Below are positions 33,378-41,909 of a stretch of 64,000 nucleotides of DNA, one piece after another. The translations under genes and the position numbers were made by a program. A model generated the notes under the pieces. That model worked only from the letters and a program-made list of their open reading frames with translations, was not told the DNA's origin and did not search any database. Source of the stretch: Streptomyces laurentii (GTDB lineage Bacteria > Actinomycetota > Actinomycetes > Streptomycetales > Streptomycetaceae); the NCBI GenBank assembly GCA_002355495.1, contig AP017424.1:6389501-6453500 (forward strand), given 5' to 3'. Each line of letters starts with the position of its first letter. Positions within the stretch are counted from its first letter, which is position 1.

Positions 33378-33870
33378 TCTCCAGCCACACCACCTTCCCG
33401 GGGCCGCCGTCCGCCCGGGCCGCCGAGCCCCAGGCGCCCGCCAGCCGGTCGAGCACCATCAGACCGTGCCCGCCGGGCAGAGCGGGGGAGCGCGGGGCGC
33501 GCGGACGCGGGGGTACGGGGCTGGCGTCGGCCACCTCGATCCGCAGCCGGCCGCGGGGGTCCGCCCGGCCCGCGCCGCCGCGGTGACGCAGCACGAGTTC
33601 CTCCGGCCCGCCCGCGTGCAGACAGGCGTTGGTCACCACCTCGGAGACCAGGAGCAGCACGTCCTCCGCGCGCTCGCGCCCCTCCGGGGTCGCCGCCGGG
33701 AGCCAGCCCCACTCGGCGAGCGCCGCCGCCGTGAAGTCGCGGCACCGGGTCACGGCGCCACCGGCCCCGTCCAGGACGAGCCGGCGGACCTGCTCCCGCG
33801 CCGGCTCCGGCGGGGGCGGCACGGGGGCCGGGTCCCCCGTGCCGAAGCGGTCGGCGCCGGACGCGGTCAT
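33211..33870 (-). CDS. RsbW-like ATP-binding anti-sigma protein
   Basis: A 219-aa GHKL ATPase domain protein: N-box VLLLVSEVVTNACLHAGG, VADASPVPP, GGHGLMVLDRLAGAWG. The C-terminal ~50 residues are Gly/Asn/Pro/Lys repeats (GKPGNEPGNGGRPGNEGKPG). Its start overlaps the stop of the STAS gene upstream (ATGA), so antagonist and ATPase are translationally coupled, the classical rsbV-rsbW arrangement. Its 3' end overlaps the convergent sigma gene by 167 bp. Confidence 0.88.
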   Translation of the reverse strand: MTASGADRFGTGDPAPVPPPPEPAREQVRRLVLDGAGGAVTRCRDFTAAALAEWGWLPAATPEGRERAEDVLLLVSEVVTNACLHAGGPEELVLRHRGGAGRADPRGRLRIEVADASPVPPRPRAPRSPALPGGHGLMVLDRLAGAWGSAARADGGPGKVVWLEISRPPVPPAWNPSPDGKPGNEPGNGGRPGNEGKPGSDGERGSGPPGRPGRRGAPL

Positions 33871-34373
33871 GACCCCTCCGGCGTGGTCGCGGGGACGTCG
33901 GCCGCCGGCGCGTCCGCGAGCGCGGCGGCCGTGTCCGCGTACACACGGAAGACGGACAGCGCGCCCGTGATCTCGAACATCCGGTCCACCGGCGGCCCGA
34001 GCCCGGAGAGGTCCAGCCGGCCCCCGTCGGCCAGCATCCGCAGCCGTGCCCGGAGCAGGACGTTCAGGCCGGTCGAGTCGCAGAAGCGCAGCCCGGCGCA
34101 GTCCACGACGATCCGCCGACCGGGGCCGGTGTGCGTGGTCAGGGCCTCCTTGAGCGGGGCCGCGGTGTCATGGTCGAGTTCGCCGGTCACGGCGAGGACG
34201 ACGGTCTCGTCCCCGGGCCCGGTTCCCTCGGCCGGTGGCGGGGTCAGGGTGCGTACGGCCAGGCGTTCCGTGCGGCCGGGTGCCGCCCTCACGCGGTCCG
34301 GCCGGCTTGTGCCGCCGGTGCCGCTCGCGCCGGTCGTGCCGCCGCTGCCGTACGTACCGTTCATGGCGCCCAT
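33867..34373 (-). CDS. STAS-domain anti-sigma factor antagonist (RsbV-like)
   Basis: A 168-aa protein. The first ~40 residues are Gly/Thr-rich and disordered; the STAS domain covers ~42-150 with VVLAVTGELDHDTAAPL and the phospho-site helix VDCAGLRFCDSTGLNVLL (Ser of DSTG). Phosphorylation by an RsbW-like kinase inactivates it; the SpoIIE phosphatase reactivates it. ATG 34373 follows GGGAGG by 10 nt; a second ATG three codons later is possible. ATGA overlap with the downstream ATPase gene. Confidence 0.9.
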   Translation of the reverse strand: MGAMNGTYGSGGTTGASGTGGTSRPDRVRAAPGRTERLAVRTLTPPPAEGTGPGDETVVLAVTGELDHDTAAPLKEALTTHTGPGRRIVVDCAGLRFCDSTGLNVLLRARLRMLADGGRLDLSGLGPPVDRMFEITGALSVFRVYADTAAALADAPAADVPATTPEGS

Positions 34374-34466
34374 GCGGTCGCGGCCTCCCTTCCGTACCTC
34401 CCCCCTGCCTCCCCCCTGCCTTCCCCCTGTCTTCCGGCGCCCCGGGCCTCGCCCGGTGCGTCCGGG

Positions 34467-34871
34467 TCAGCCGAACCCGAGGGCGGCGCGGTCCTTGACG
34501 ATCGTGAACATGCGCTGGGTCCCGCTCAGCGAGAACAGCTGGCGCAGCTGCCGCGGGACCGGGCCGGCCAGGACGAAGCCGGGGTCGGCCGACCGTGCCG
34601 CCACCAGCACGTGCAGGAACGACGAGTCGCCGAAGCACACCTGCGAGATGTCGAGCACGGTGCGCCCGCCGTCCTCGTGCCGGGCCTCGGCGAGCGCCTG
34701 CCGCAGACATCTGACGGTGTGCAGGTCGAACTCCCCGGTCGCGGACAGGACGACCGTGCCGGGTACCGGCGACGGCTCGCGGACGACCCACGCCGTGCCG
34801 CTCGGCGTCCGGTACGTCCGCGGCCCGGGCGCCGCGGCGGGAGCGCTGTGGCCGCACTCCACGGGATCCAT
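34467..34871 (-). CDS. STAS-domain protein
   Basis: A 134-aa protein starting MDPVECGHS at 34871 behind GGAGGTGCGGAC. STAS features: VVLSATGEFDLHTVRCLRQAL and LDISQVCFGDSSFLHVLV. The phospho-site reads DSS-F instead of DSTG, so Ser is kept but the following Gly is lost. Probably a second antagonist in the same partner-switching module, 93 nt upstream of the RsbV-like gene on the same strand. The loop change may alter kinase preference. Confidence 0.85.
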   Translation of the reverse strand: MDPVECGHSAPAAAPGPRTYRTPSGTAWVVREPSPVPGTVVLSATGEFDLHTVRCLRQALAEARHEDGGRTVLDISQVCFGDSSFLHVLVAARSADPGFVLAGPVPRQLRQLFSLSGTQRMFTIVKDRAALGFG

Positions 34872-34968
34872 GTCCGCACCTCCGCGACCGACACGTACCG
34901 ACACGTTCCTTCACGAGGCGGCTGCCCCGTCCGGCGCCGGCCATGCGCGCCCGGCCGGGGGAGGGGTT

Positions 34969-35583
34969 TCAGGCCAGGGCGTCGAGCGCGGCGAGGATGT
35001 CGGACGGTTCCGCGCGTGCGGTGTAGTCGGTGTCGACGAAGGCCCGGCGGATGGTCCCGGCGCGGTCGACGACGTACGTCGCGGGCATCGGGAGGGTGCG
35101 CGGATGCCCGCCGTTGACCCGCTGGAGGTCGAAGCCGAGCCGGTCGTAGGCGGCGGCGAGGTCCTCGGGAAGGTCGAAGGCGAGACCGTACCGCCGCGCG
35201 GTGCCGGAGCCGACGTCGCTCAGTACGTCGAAGGCGAGGGCGTGCCGCTCGGACAGCGAGAGCGACTCGTCCGGCACCTGCGGAGAGACGGCGACGAGGC
35301 GCGCGCCGCGCGCGGCGATGTCCGCGTGGCTCTGCCGGAGGGCGCGCAGGGCGAGGTTGCAGTACGGGCACCAGGCGCCCCGGTAGAAGGTGAGCACGGC
35401 GGGGCCGTCCGCGAGCAGTTCGTCCAGTCCGACCGTGCCGCCGGCCGCCGACGGCAGCCGGAACGCGGGCGCCCGGTCGCCGGGGCGCCGGTCGGCCGGA
35501 CGTCCGACGCTCGGGCACCCGGGCAGCCCGCCGGTGAAGACCCACGCAGCGAGAGGGCCCCGACGATGGCCGACACCAAGCAC
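34969..35583 (-). CDS. Peroxiredoxin-like (AhpC/TSA) protein, start uncertain
   Basis: The thioredoxin-fold core is clear: RPGDRAPAFRLP, VLTFYRGAWCPYCNLALRAL (CxxC peroxidatic motif), LVAVSPQVPDESLS, VLSDVGSGTARRYGLAF, PMPATYVVDRAGTIRRAFVD. Usual homologues carry ~40-60 helical residues before the first motif, which are absent here. No ATG or GTG exists between the core and GTG 35583, which would overlap the start of the divergent TetR remnant by 18 bp. Either the start is that GTG, a CTG is used, or the gene lost its 5' end in the same event that damaged the TetR gene. Confidence 0.7.
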   Translation of the reverse strand: MLGVGHRRGPLAAWVFTGGLPGCPSVGRPADRRPGDRAPAFRLPSAAGGTVGLDELLADGPAVLTFYRGAWCPYCNLALRALRQSHADIAARGARLVAVSPQVPDESLSLSERHALAFDVLSDVGSGTARRYGLAFDLPEDLAAAYDRLGFDLQRVNGGHPRTLPMPATYVVDRAGTIRRAFVDTDYTARAEPSDILAALDALA

Positions 35584-36082
35584 TTCGACCCGGACACGGC
35601 CCTGGAGACGGTCGTCCGGCTCTTCTAGCGGCACCTTCGGCGGCAAGCAGGACCTCTACCTCGCCGCCCTCGGCCGGTACCGCGACCGGTTCTCCCGCCC
35701 AGCCTTCCGCGCACTCGCCGAGGACCCCCGCGGCCTGCCCGCCGTCGCCGCCTTCTTCGCCGCCCTCGTCGACGCGCGCTGTACGGGCGAGTACGCCGGC
35801 TGGGGCTGCCTCGTCGCCCACGCCCACGCCGGCGCCGAACACGCCACCCCCGAGGTCCGCGCCCTCCTCGACCACCACCACGACGAGCTGCGCGACGCCC
35901 TCCACGCCGCCTTGCGTACCGCCCGCGACCTCGGCCGGCTCGCTCCCGCCGCCGACCCCGGCACCACCGCCGACGTCCTCGCCCTCCTCGCCTACGGCGT
36001 CAACCTCCGTTCCCGCGCGGGCGCCGACGCGGCCACCCTCCGGACGACGACCGACGCCACACTGGCCGCGATCACGGCATGA
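35566..36082 (+). pseudogene. TetR-family regulator with deleted HTH
   Basis: ATG 35566 opens MADTKHFDPDTALETVVRLF and hits TAG at 35626. A different frame then continues GTFGGKQDLYLAALGRYRDR to a normal C-terminal domain ending 36082 (TTDATLAAITA). Intact relatives have about 27 residues between these parts, the HTH (GYEATS...GLSRASLYA type). The deletion removed precisely the DNA-binding helices and shifted the frame, so no functional repressor can be made. The neighbouring peroxiredoxin may thus be expressed constitutively. Confidence 0.85.
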
Positions 36083-36118
36083 CGTGCGGGGCGACGCTGT
36101 CGCGGACCGGCGGGGGAG

Positions 36119-37150
36119 TCACGGGCGGGCGCTGAGCTCGATCGCGCGGAGCGCGGCCGAGAACGCCGGGCCGTCGCCGACGTCCAGCGCCGTGTCCGTG
36201 AGCTTGATGACGTGCTCGTCGCCGTGGTCGAGGGCGAGCGCGACGAGGTCTCCGGCGGTGAGCGAGCCGGGGTCGGTCGCGGGCAGCGGGGATGCCGGGC
36301 CGTACATCGCGGTGACGGCCGCCGAAGCGGTCCACGCGGCGGTCAGGCTCGGTGCCCACTGGGCGCGGGGGAGGGCCGGGAGGACCCGGAGGACGGCGTT
36401 GGGCGCCGTGGCCGCGTGGACCAGCATCGTCTCCTCGCCGTGGCCGTGGGTCGCGTACCGGTGGGTGGCGGCGCGGACGAGTTCGGTCAGGCGCGCGTGC
36501 GCCGTGTCGGGGTCGGTGACCCCGTCCGCCCACACCGGCAGACCGGCGACCCGGGCCAGCCGGTCCGGGAAGATGCCGCTCTGCTCGGCGAGCAGCGGTA
36601 CGGCGTCGAGCGCGGCGGCGGCGCTCGGCACGGCTCCGGGCAGCGGGCGGACGCCGGTGACGGCGAGGTGGCGGGCGGCCCAGTAGCCCAGCGCCTGGCC
36701 GAGTTCCGCCAGCCGCGGCGCGGTGACGTCCTCGCCGGCGGCCAGCAGGGTGCGGACGGCGTGACCGACCCGGATCACCGGGTGCGTCGCCGCGCCGTAC
36801 AGCCCCGGAAGCAGTCGCGGCCACCACGCGGCGAGCACGTCGCGCCAGGGCCGGCCGGCGAGTTCGCGGCCGAAGAAGTCGATCCAGTCGGCGGCCCGGC
36901 GGATGTCGCCGAGCGCGTCCGCCCAGCCGTCGGCCGTGACCGGTGCGACGCGGGACGGGAACTCCTCCAGCTTCGGGGCGTAGTGATCCAGCCAGCGGTG
37001 TACCGCGCCCGCCTGGCCGTGCGCGGCGAGGGCCTCGACGGCCATCGGGGCGTGATTGCTGAGCCGGCCGTGGTGCTCGGGGCCGTGGGCGTGCAGTCGC
37101 TGGAGGGCTTCGTCGAGGACGCCGGTCGTGTCGGCGTGATACGTGGTCAT
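36119..37150 (-). CDS. Questin oxidase-like family protein
   Basis: A 343-aa mainly helical protein. The N-terminal LSNHAPMAVEALAAHG with the following RWLDHYAPKLEEFP is the signature of the questin-oxidase/AflY-like family (Baeyer-Villiger-type oxidases of fungal polyketides; bacterial roles unknown). Later conserved stretches: DWIDFFGRELAGRPWRDVL, ATHPVIRVGHAVRTLL, GHGEETMLVHAATAPNAVL, DHGDEHVIKLTDTAL. It has no classical flavin motif. Convergent with the TetR remnant, 36-nt gap. Confidence 0.82.
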   Translation of the reverse strand: MTTYHADTTGVLDEALQRLHAHGPEHHGRLSNHAPMAVEALAAHGQAGAVHRWLDHYAPKLEEFPSRVAPVTADGWADALGDIRRAADWIDFFGRELAGRPWRDVLAAWWPRLLPGLYGAATHPVIRVGHAVRTLLAAGEDVTAPRLAELGQALGYWAARHLAVTGVRPLPGAVPSAAAALDAVPLLAEQSGIFPDRLARVAGLPVWADGVTDPDTAHARLTELVRAATHRYATHGHGEETMLVHAATAPNAVLRVLPALPRAQWAPSLTAAWTASAAVTAMYGPASPLPATDPGSLTAGDLVALALDHGDEHVIKLTDTALDVGDGPAFSAALRAIELSARP

Positions 37151-37261
37151 GCCGGGGACGGTAGGCGCGGCTCCGCTCCGCGCGGAACGGCCGATGGCCC
37201 TAGGACCGCGGGCCCGGGCCCGGAGTCCCCGGTCCGGGGCCCTGGTCCGCCAAGAAGCCCC

Positions 37262-38491
37262 TCACCCGCGGTGTCCGAAGAACTCGACCTCGGCCACCGC
37301 GAGTCGACGGTCGTGCCCGGCCCCGTACCAGGTCTCCGGAACGAGCCGGGCCCGGACCACGTCCGTACCGCGTACGTCGAAGGTCTGCTGACCCGCTTGA
37401 TCCTTGAGGGTGACGCGCTGGGTCTTCGTCTCGCCGTCCGCCGTGAGCAGTTCCACCCGCAGCCGGGCCGGGCGGGCCTGGGTCAGGAACTCGTCCTGCT
37501 TCGCCGAGATCCCGCCGAACACCACCAGCTTCGTGACCCGCACCCCGGGCTTCTCGAAGTCGGCCTCCAGTGTCGCGTCCGGGGTGGCGGGCGCCCAGTA
37601 GCGGTTGTTGAAGCCGTCGAAGGCCGCGCCCGCCGGATGGTCCTTCAGCGCGCTGGACGCCCGGAAGGCGGTGGGCGGCAGCGATTCGGGCGTCCCCGTC
37701 TCGTCGCGCGCGAGGCCCAGCCAGCCACCCACGCGCGGCAGGGCGAACCAGACGCCGACGGCGAGCAGCAGCAGGATCAGCGGCAGCGCGACCCGGGGGC
37801 GGCGCCAGGCGGGGCGCGGGCGGGTGCCCGCGACCGGAGCCGGCCGCCGTTCGCGGTGCAGCAGCCGGCGCCACCACGGAGGCCGGACGGCGGGCGGCGG
37901 CCCGGGGTCGAGGAGCAGCGCGCACCGGACGCACAGGGTGCGGTCGGCCGCGTTCTCGGTGCCGCAGTTGGGACACCGTACGGTCGCGGCCGGCGCCTGC
38001 CGTACGGGACGGGGCGGCGCCTCCTCCCGGTCCGGCGGCGGCCCCGGCACGGCCGGCCCGGTCTCGGCCCCCGGCCGCCGCGGCCCGACCTCGGGGGGCA
38101 GCGGGGACGAGGGGACGGGGGGTGAGGGAGGTGCGGGAGGCCCGGGTGGTGCGGGTGGGGCAGGTCGGGTGGGGCGTACGGACGCCACGGGAGGTACGGA
38201 AGGTGTCGGCGGGACGGGGGGTGCCGGGGCGACCGGAGCCACCGGCGGCGCGGGAGCCACATGCGGCGGAGGGGGCGCGGGTGCCGGCGCCGCCACCGGG
38301 GGAGCCTCCCGACCGGCGCTTCCGGTCCCTCTCGCGCCCCCGCCTCCTCCCTCGTCCCCGTCGGCTTCCTCGTCCCAGTCCAGGAACGTCCCGCACGACG
38401 CGCAGAACGGCGTCCCCGGCTCGTTCCGCCGCCCGCACACCGGGCAGATCATTCCGCCGCCCGGCCGTCCCGGACCGTCCGTACCGCTCAT
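37262..38491 (-). CDS. Zinc-ribbon, membrane-spanning protein with C-terminal discoidin-like domain (eCIS locus)
   Basis: A 409-aa protein. Zinc ribbon 1 at 16-33 (CPVC...CASC), disordered Pro/Ala region 60-165, zinc ribbon 2 at 173-190 (CPNC...CVRC), one transmembrane helix 234-252 (ALPLILLLLAVGVWFAL), then an extracytoplasmic beta-domain 265-409 (AFDGFNNRYWAPA, LRVELLTADG, RRLAVAEVEFFGH) like the F5/8C or NADase-translocation fold. The start overlaps the previous stop (ATGA). Last gene of the contractile injection operon. A single-pass anchor with an outward glycan-binding-like domain fits docking of cytoplasmic particles to the membrane (inference; the Streptomyces CisA protein has a comparable proposed role). 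Confidence 0.8.
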   Translation of the reverse strand: MSGTDGPGRPGGGMICPVCGRRNEPGTPFCASCGTFLDWDEEADGDEGGGGGARGTGSAGREAPPVAAPAPAPPPPHVAPAPPVAPVAPAPPVPPTPSVPPVASVRPTRPAPPAPPGPPAPPSPPVPSSPLPPEVGPRRPGAETGPAVPGPPPDREEAPPRPVRQAPAATVRCPNCGTENAADRTLCVRCALLLDPGPPPAVRPPWWRRLLHRERRPAPVAGTRPRPAWRRPRVALPLILLLLAVGVWFALPRVGGWLGLARDETGTPESLPPTAFRASSALKDHPAGAAFDGFNNRYWAPATPDATLEADFEKPGVRVTKLVVFGGISAKQDEFLTQARPARLRVELLTADGETKTQRVTLKDQAGQQTFDVRGTDVVRARLVPETWYGAGHDRRLAVAEVEFFGHRG

Positions 38492-39048
38492 CCCGCGCCC
38501 CCCGGCAGCAGTTCCAGCGTGAACCCCACATGCGCCGGGATCTCGCCCCGGATCAGTTCCTCCAGACGGGCCCGGCGCACCCGTCCGGGATCCGGCATCG
38601 CGAGCCGCACCGTCACCCACGGCCGGCCGCCGCCCGGCAGCGGCGTGCCCGGGGTGGTCGACCACACCGTCCCGCCGCTCTCCGTGATCCGCGGCTCCAC
38701 CCCGCCCGTCTCCAGGCGCAGCGCCTCCGTGAGCCCGGCCGTCGTGCCGCGCGCCCGGTGCCGGGCGACCGCGCCCCGTACCTCGGCGCGCCGTCGTTCC
38801 ACCGGGACCGCGCCGGGTTCGCCGGGCGGCTCCACCGCCACCCAGCCCGCCAGCCACTCCAGGAAGTCCTCGGGCGCGTGCCGCGGGTCGAGGTACGCGG
38901 GCAGGTTGTCGACGCTCAGCAGCACCGGCGCCAGCACCTCGTCGAGGGCCTCCAGGAACCGTGCCAGGAAGTCGTGTTCGAGATAGACCGCGGGCAGCAG
39001 GTCGATCAGCGGATGCGGGCTCGGCAGCCCGGGGACGTCGGTGCGCAC
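38488..39048 (-). CDS. gpI-like phage tail/baseplate protein (eCIS)
   Basis: A 186-aa protein starting at GTG 39048. LIDLLPAVYLEHDFLARFLEALDEVLAPVLLSVDNLPAYLDPRHAPEDFLEWLAGWV, seen in outline as LPAVYLEHDFLARFL, DNLPAYLDP and FLEWLAGW, is the pattern of the P2 gpI-like tail proteins in contractile systems. It connects the baseplate wedge to outer parts. The next upstream gene (baseplate J-like) ends 7 nt before. Confidence 0.88.
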   Translation of the reverse strand: MRTDVPGLPSPHPLIDLLPAVYLEHDFLARFLEALDEVLAPVLLSVDNLPAYLDPRHAPEDFLEWLAGWVAVEPPGEPGAVPVERRRAEVRGAVARHRARGTTAGLTEALRLETGGVEPRITESGGTVWSTTPGTPLPGGGRPWVTVRLAMPDPGRVRRARLEELIRGEIPAHVGFTLELLPGGAG

Positions 39049-39054
39049 GGCGGT

Positions 39055-41136
39055 TCAGACCTCCCGGACCCGCAGCTGGTGCTCGTACGAGAAGACGAGC
39101 GCGTGCCGGTCGAGGGCGATCCGCCCGTCGGGCACCTCGGTGCGCTGCCCGGTCACCGGGTCGGCCCGGTAGAGCCGTACGTCGTCGACCAGGTCGACGC
39201 CCGCGACCCGCTGGAGCACCGCGTACGCCTCGCCCGTCTGCACCGGCCGCCCGAACGGCCAGCCATCCCCCGACGGCCCGCCGGTGAGCGCGTTGAAGTA
39301 GCCGTTCAGCGCGGTCAGGGCGTCCTCGTGGACCCGCTCGGCCGAGGCGCCGCGCCCCGCCTGCACCGTCGCCACGAAGGTGACGCCCATGTAGTACGGC
39401 GGCTCGACGGCGAGCCGCGCGCCGATCGGGCGGCGGGCGTCGAGATGGCGGGCGATCCGCTCCAGGGTGCCCGGCGGCGGGATCAGTTCGTCGAAGGCGA
39501 TCCGCCCGTGCGCGTCGCCGCGCCCCGAGGGCACGACGAGCAGCCGCACCCCGGCCTCGCCGTCCTCGGGGACGCAGTGCACGCGGGCCGCGTCCGGCGC
39601 GACCTCGCGGGCGAGCAGTTCGTAGTCCTGGGGGACGACGGCGCGTTGGAGGGTACGGAGGGTCAGCGGGCCCCGGATCCGGGCGCTGTCCACGGTCTCG
39701 CCGTCGACCCCGCCGACGGCCGGCCGCCGGTTCTCCACCCGGGCCACGAACGGCGCCGTGCCGCGCAGCACCCGCAGGGTCCCGCGGGCCACGTTGCCCT
39801 GCGCCCCGCCGCCCGTCCGGTACGAACGGACTCGTACCGAAGCTCCCTTGACCGGGACCGCGCCGAAGTGACGTATCGAGCCGTCCCGTTCGCGGACCGC
39901 CGGACCGAACTCGACCCGGCCCGTACCCTCGTCGAGCGTGAAGTGCCGGTCGTCCGGGGCGGAATGGGCGAAGTCGTCGACCCGCGTCCACACGTCGGCC
40001 GGCGCACTCCCACCGGCCGATCCTGCTCCGGCGCCCACCGCGCGCGCCGGCTCCGGCGGTGTCACCTCCAGCGCGAACTCGTCCGGCACGACCGGCGGCC
40101 GGGAGACCGTGAACGATTGCCCCGGCACCCCCTCGGCCGTGCCCAGAACCTCGTCCGTGATCCGTTCCGCGTGCTCCGCGCCGACGGTCGCGCCGATCGT
40201 GAACGCGGTGACGCCTCGTACCACCGGCGGTGCCACATACGTCGGCTGGTCGGCCGCCGCCTCGACGAGCCGGCAGCGCAGCCAGCCGCCGGTGCGCCGG
40301 ACGACCCGGCCCGGGGTGTGGGTGGCGGGCAGATGCAGGATCAGTTCGCCGGACCGGTTGAAGCCGCCCGTGTCGTCCTTCTCCACCTCGCACGCCGACC
40401 AGCGGTCCCCGTCCCACGCCTCCCACACCAGCGGCGGCCGCAGCGGGTCGACGCCCACGCCCTGGACGTCGCAGTCGAGGCGCAGGACGACGACGCCCGC
40501 CGGGACGGCCGCCGTGAGACCCACGTACAGCGCGTCGCCGGGGGTGGGGGTGGGGGAGAAGCAGGGCACGTCGCGGCCGAGCGCCAGTTCCTCGGTCCGG
40601 TCCACGGCGCTGCGGGCGCCGCCCTTCACCATCCGCGGATCGACCCCGGCCGGTCCCGCGCCCTGCCCGGACTGTCCGCCCTGCCCGGACTGCGCTCCCT
40701 GACCGGACCCGGCCGCCGGCCAGGTCGCGAGGGCCGCGTACGCGCAGGGCGGGATCGTCAGCTCGCGCGTGGTGGTGAACACCACGGCCGGCTCGGTCTC
40801 GGTACGGACCGTCGCCACCTCCGTCCCGGCCCGCACCACCACCGGCTCCGGCTGCGGCGCCGACAGCCGGAACGTCACGTCCGTACCGGCCGCCGTCGGC
40901 GGGTGCAGCCGCACCCCGATGAGGTCGAGGAACGTCAGATAGCTCTTCTCCGGCACCCGGTTCACCCGGTAGACGAGCCCGTCCACCATGGTCGCGAACG
41001 CCTCGATGAGCGTGACCCCGGGATCCGACACATTGTGGTCGGTCCACTCCGGGCAGCGCCGCTGGACGTACCGCTTGGCCTCGTCCACCAGGCCCTGGAA
41101 GCGCCGGTCGTCCAGATTCGGGCTCGGCAGCGTCAT
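39055..41136 (-). CDS. Baseplate J-like wedge protein (eCIS)
   Basis: A 693-aa protein starting MTLPSPNLDDRRFQGLVDEA at 41136. The N terminus (RCPEWTDHNVSDPGVTLIEAFATMVDGLVYRVNRVPEK, in outline EWTDHNVSDPG and VNRVPEKSYL) and the repeat-like wedge segments are typical of putative baseplate assembly proteins of the gpJ family. ATGA overlap with the gp25 gene. It is one to two hundred residues shorter than many eCIS homologues but appears complete. Confidence 0.93.
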   Translation of the reverse strand: MTLPSPNLDDRRFQGLVDEAKRYVQRRCPEWTDHNVSDPGVTLIEAFATMVDGLVYRVNRVPEKSYLTFLDLIGVRLHPPTAAGTDVTFRLSAPQPEPVVVRAGTEVATVRTETEPAVVFTTTRELTIPPCAYAALATWPAAGSGQGAQSGQGGQSGQGAGPAGVDPRMVKGGARSAVDRTEELALGRDVPCFSPTPTPGDALYVGLTAAVPAGVVVLRLDCDVQGVGVDPLRPPLVWEAWDGDRWSACEVEKDDTGGFNRSGELILHLPATHTPGRVVRRTGGWLRCRLVEAAADQPTYVAPPVVRGVTAFTIGATVGAEHAERITDEVLGTAEGVPGQSFTVSRPPVVPDEFALEVTPPEPARAVGAGAGSAGGSAPADVWTRVDDFAHSAPDDRHFTLDEGTGRVEFGPAVRERDGSIRHFGAVPVKGASVRVRSYRTGGGAQGNVARGTLRVLRGTAPFVARVENRRPAVGGVDGETVDSARIRGPLTLRTLQRAVVPQDYELLAREVAPDAARVHCVPEDGEAGVRLLVVPSGRGDAHGRIAFDELIPPPGTLERIARHLDARRPIGARLAVEPPYYMGVTFVATVQAGRGASAERVHEDALTALNGYFNALTGGPSGDGWPFGRPVQTGEAYAVLQRVAGVDLVDDVRLYRADPVTGQRTEVPDGRIALDRHALVFSYEHQLRVREV

Positions 41137-41537
41137 GCCCGGTCCTCCTCCGGGATCACATAGAACGGGAAGACGAGATTGCGCGGATCGTTCGCGCCGC
41201 GCACGGTGTAGCCGATGTCGATGTACAGCACGCCGTTGTCGGCCTCGTCGAACCGGACCACGACCTCGGTCACCTCGATCCGCGGCTCCCACCGCTCCAG
41301 CGCGAGCCGTACCTCGTAGGCGAGTTGGCCCGCCGTCCCGGCGTCGGCCGGCGCGAACACGTAGTCGTTGACGGCGCAGCCGAACTCGGGCCGCATCGGC
41401 CGCTCCCCGGGCGACGTCGCCAGGATCAGCCGGATCGACTCCTCCAGCTCGCGCTCGCCCCGGACGAGGGCGATCGACCCGGTGGCGTCGGTACGCGGCG
41501 GGAACGCCCAGCCCGCGCCGATGAACTCCTGTCCCAT
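41133..41537 (-). CDS. GPW/gp25-family baseplate protein (eCIS)
   Basis: A 134-aa protein. ESIRLILATSPGERPMRPEFG is the gp25 signature; the C-terminal strand region ends in VFPFYVIPEEDRA. gp25 is the lysozyme-like core wedge subunit on which sheath polymerisation starts. Short, single-domain, as in other eCIS loci. Confidence 0.95.
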   Translation of the reverse strand: MGQEFIGAGWAFPPRTDATGSIALVRGERELEESIRLILATSPGERPMRPEFGCAVNDYVFAPADAGTAGQLAYEVRLALERWEPRIEVTEVVVRFDEADNGVLYIDIGYTVRGANDPRNLVFPFYVIPEEDRA

Positions 41538-41544
41538 CCGCTCC

Positions 41545-41832
41545 TCAGCCTCCGATCAGCACCGACGCGCAGCCCGACACGACCGCCGAACCGCAGCCCG
41601 ACAGATCCCCGACCCGGGCCGCCGGGCGGCCCACGATCAGCACCGTCGTCGAGCCGGGCGGCGCGAGCGCGGACGGCGGGTGAGCGGCGGGCGACGCGCA
41701 CTGGTGCGCGGTGCCGACCGTCGCGGCCGGCCGGCCGCCGATCAGGACCGACGGCACGCCCGGCGGGCCGATCACCCCCGGATGCGCGGTCGGGTCGCCG
41801 ACCCGAGCCGCCGCTGCCGACATCTGTGCCAT
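41545..41832 (-). CDS. PAAR-domain spike tip (eCIS)
   Basis: A 95-aa protein with PAAR-like repeats: ARVGDPTAHPGVI, VLIGGRPAATVGTAHQC, VLIVGRPAARVGDLSGCGSAVVSGCASVLIGG. Conserved His and Cys residues (H17, H43, C45, C79, C86 approx.) coordinate the tip metal. It caps the VgrG trimer encoded downstream. The two start codons are 8 nt from the gp25 stop. Confidence 0.92.
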   Translation of the reverse strand: MAQMSAAAARVGDPTAHPGVIGPPGVPSVLIGGRPAATVGTAHQCASPAAHPPSALAPPGSTTVLIVGRPAARVGDLSGCGSAVVSGCASVLIGG

Positions 41833-41909
41833 GTCCGCTCCGTCCCCGTTCCTGTTCGCGTTCCGGTTTCCTGTTTCCGCTCGGATGAACGGTGGTGGCC
41901 GTCCGCCGC

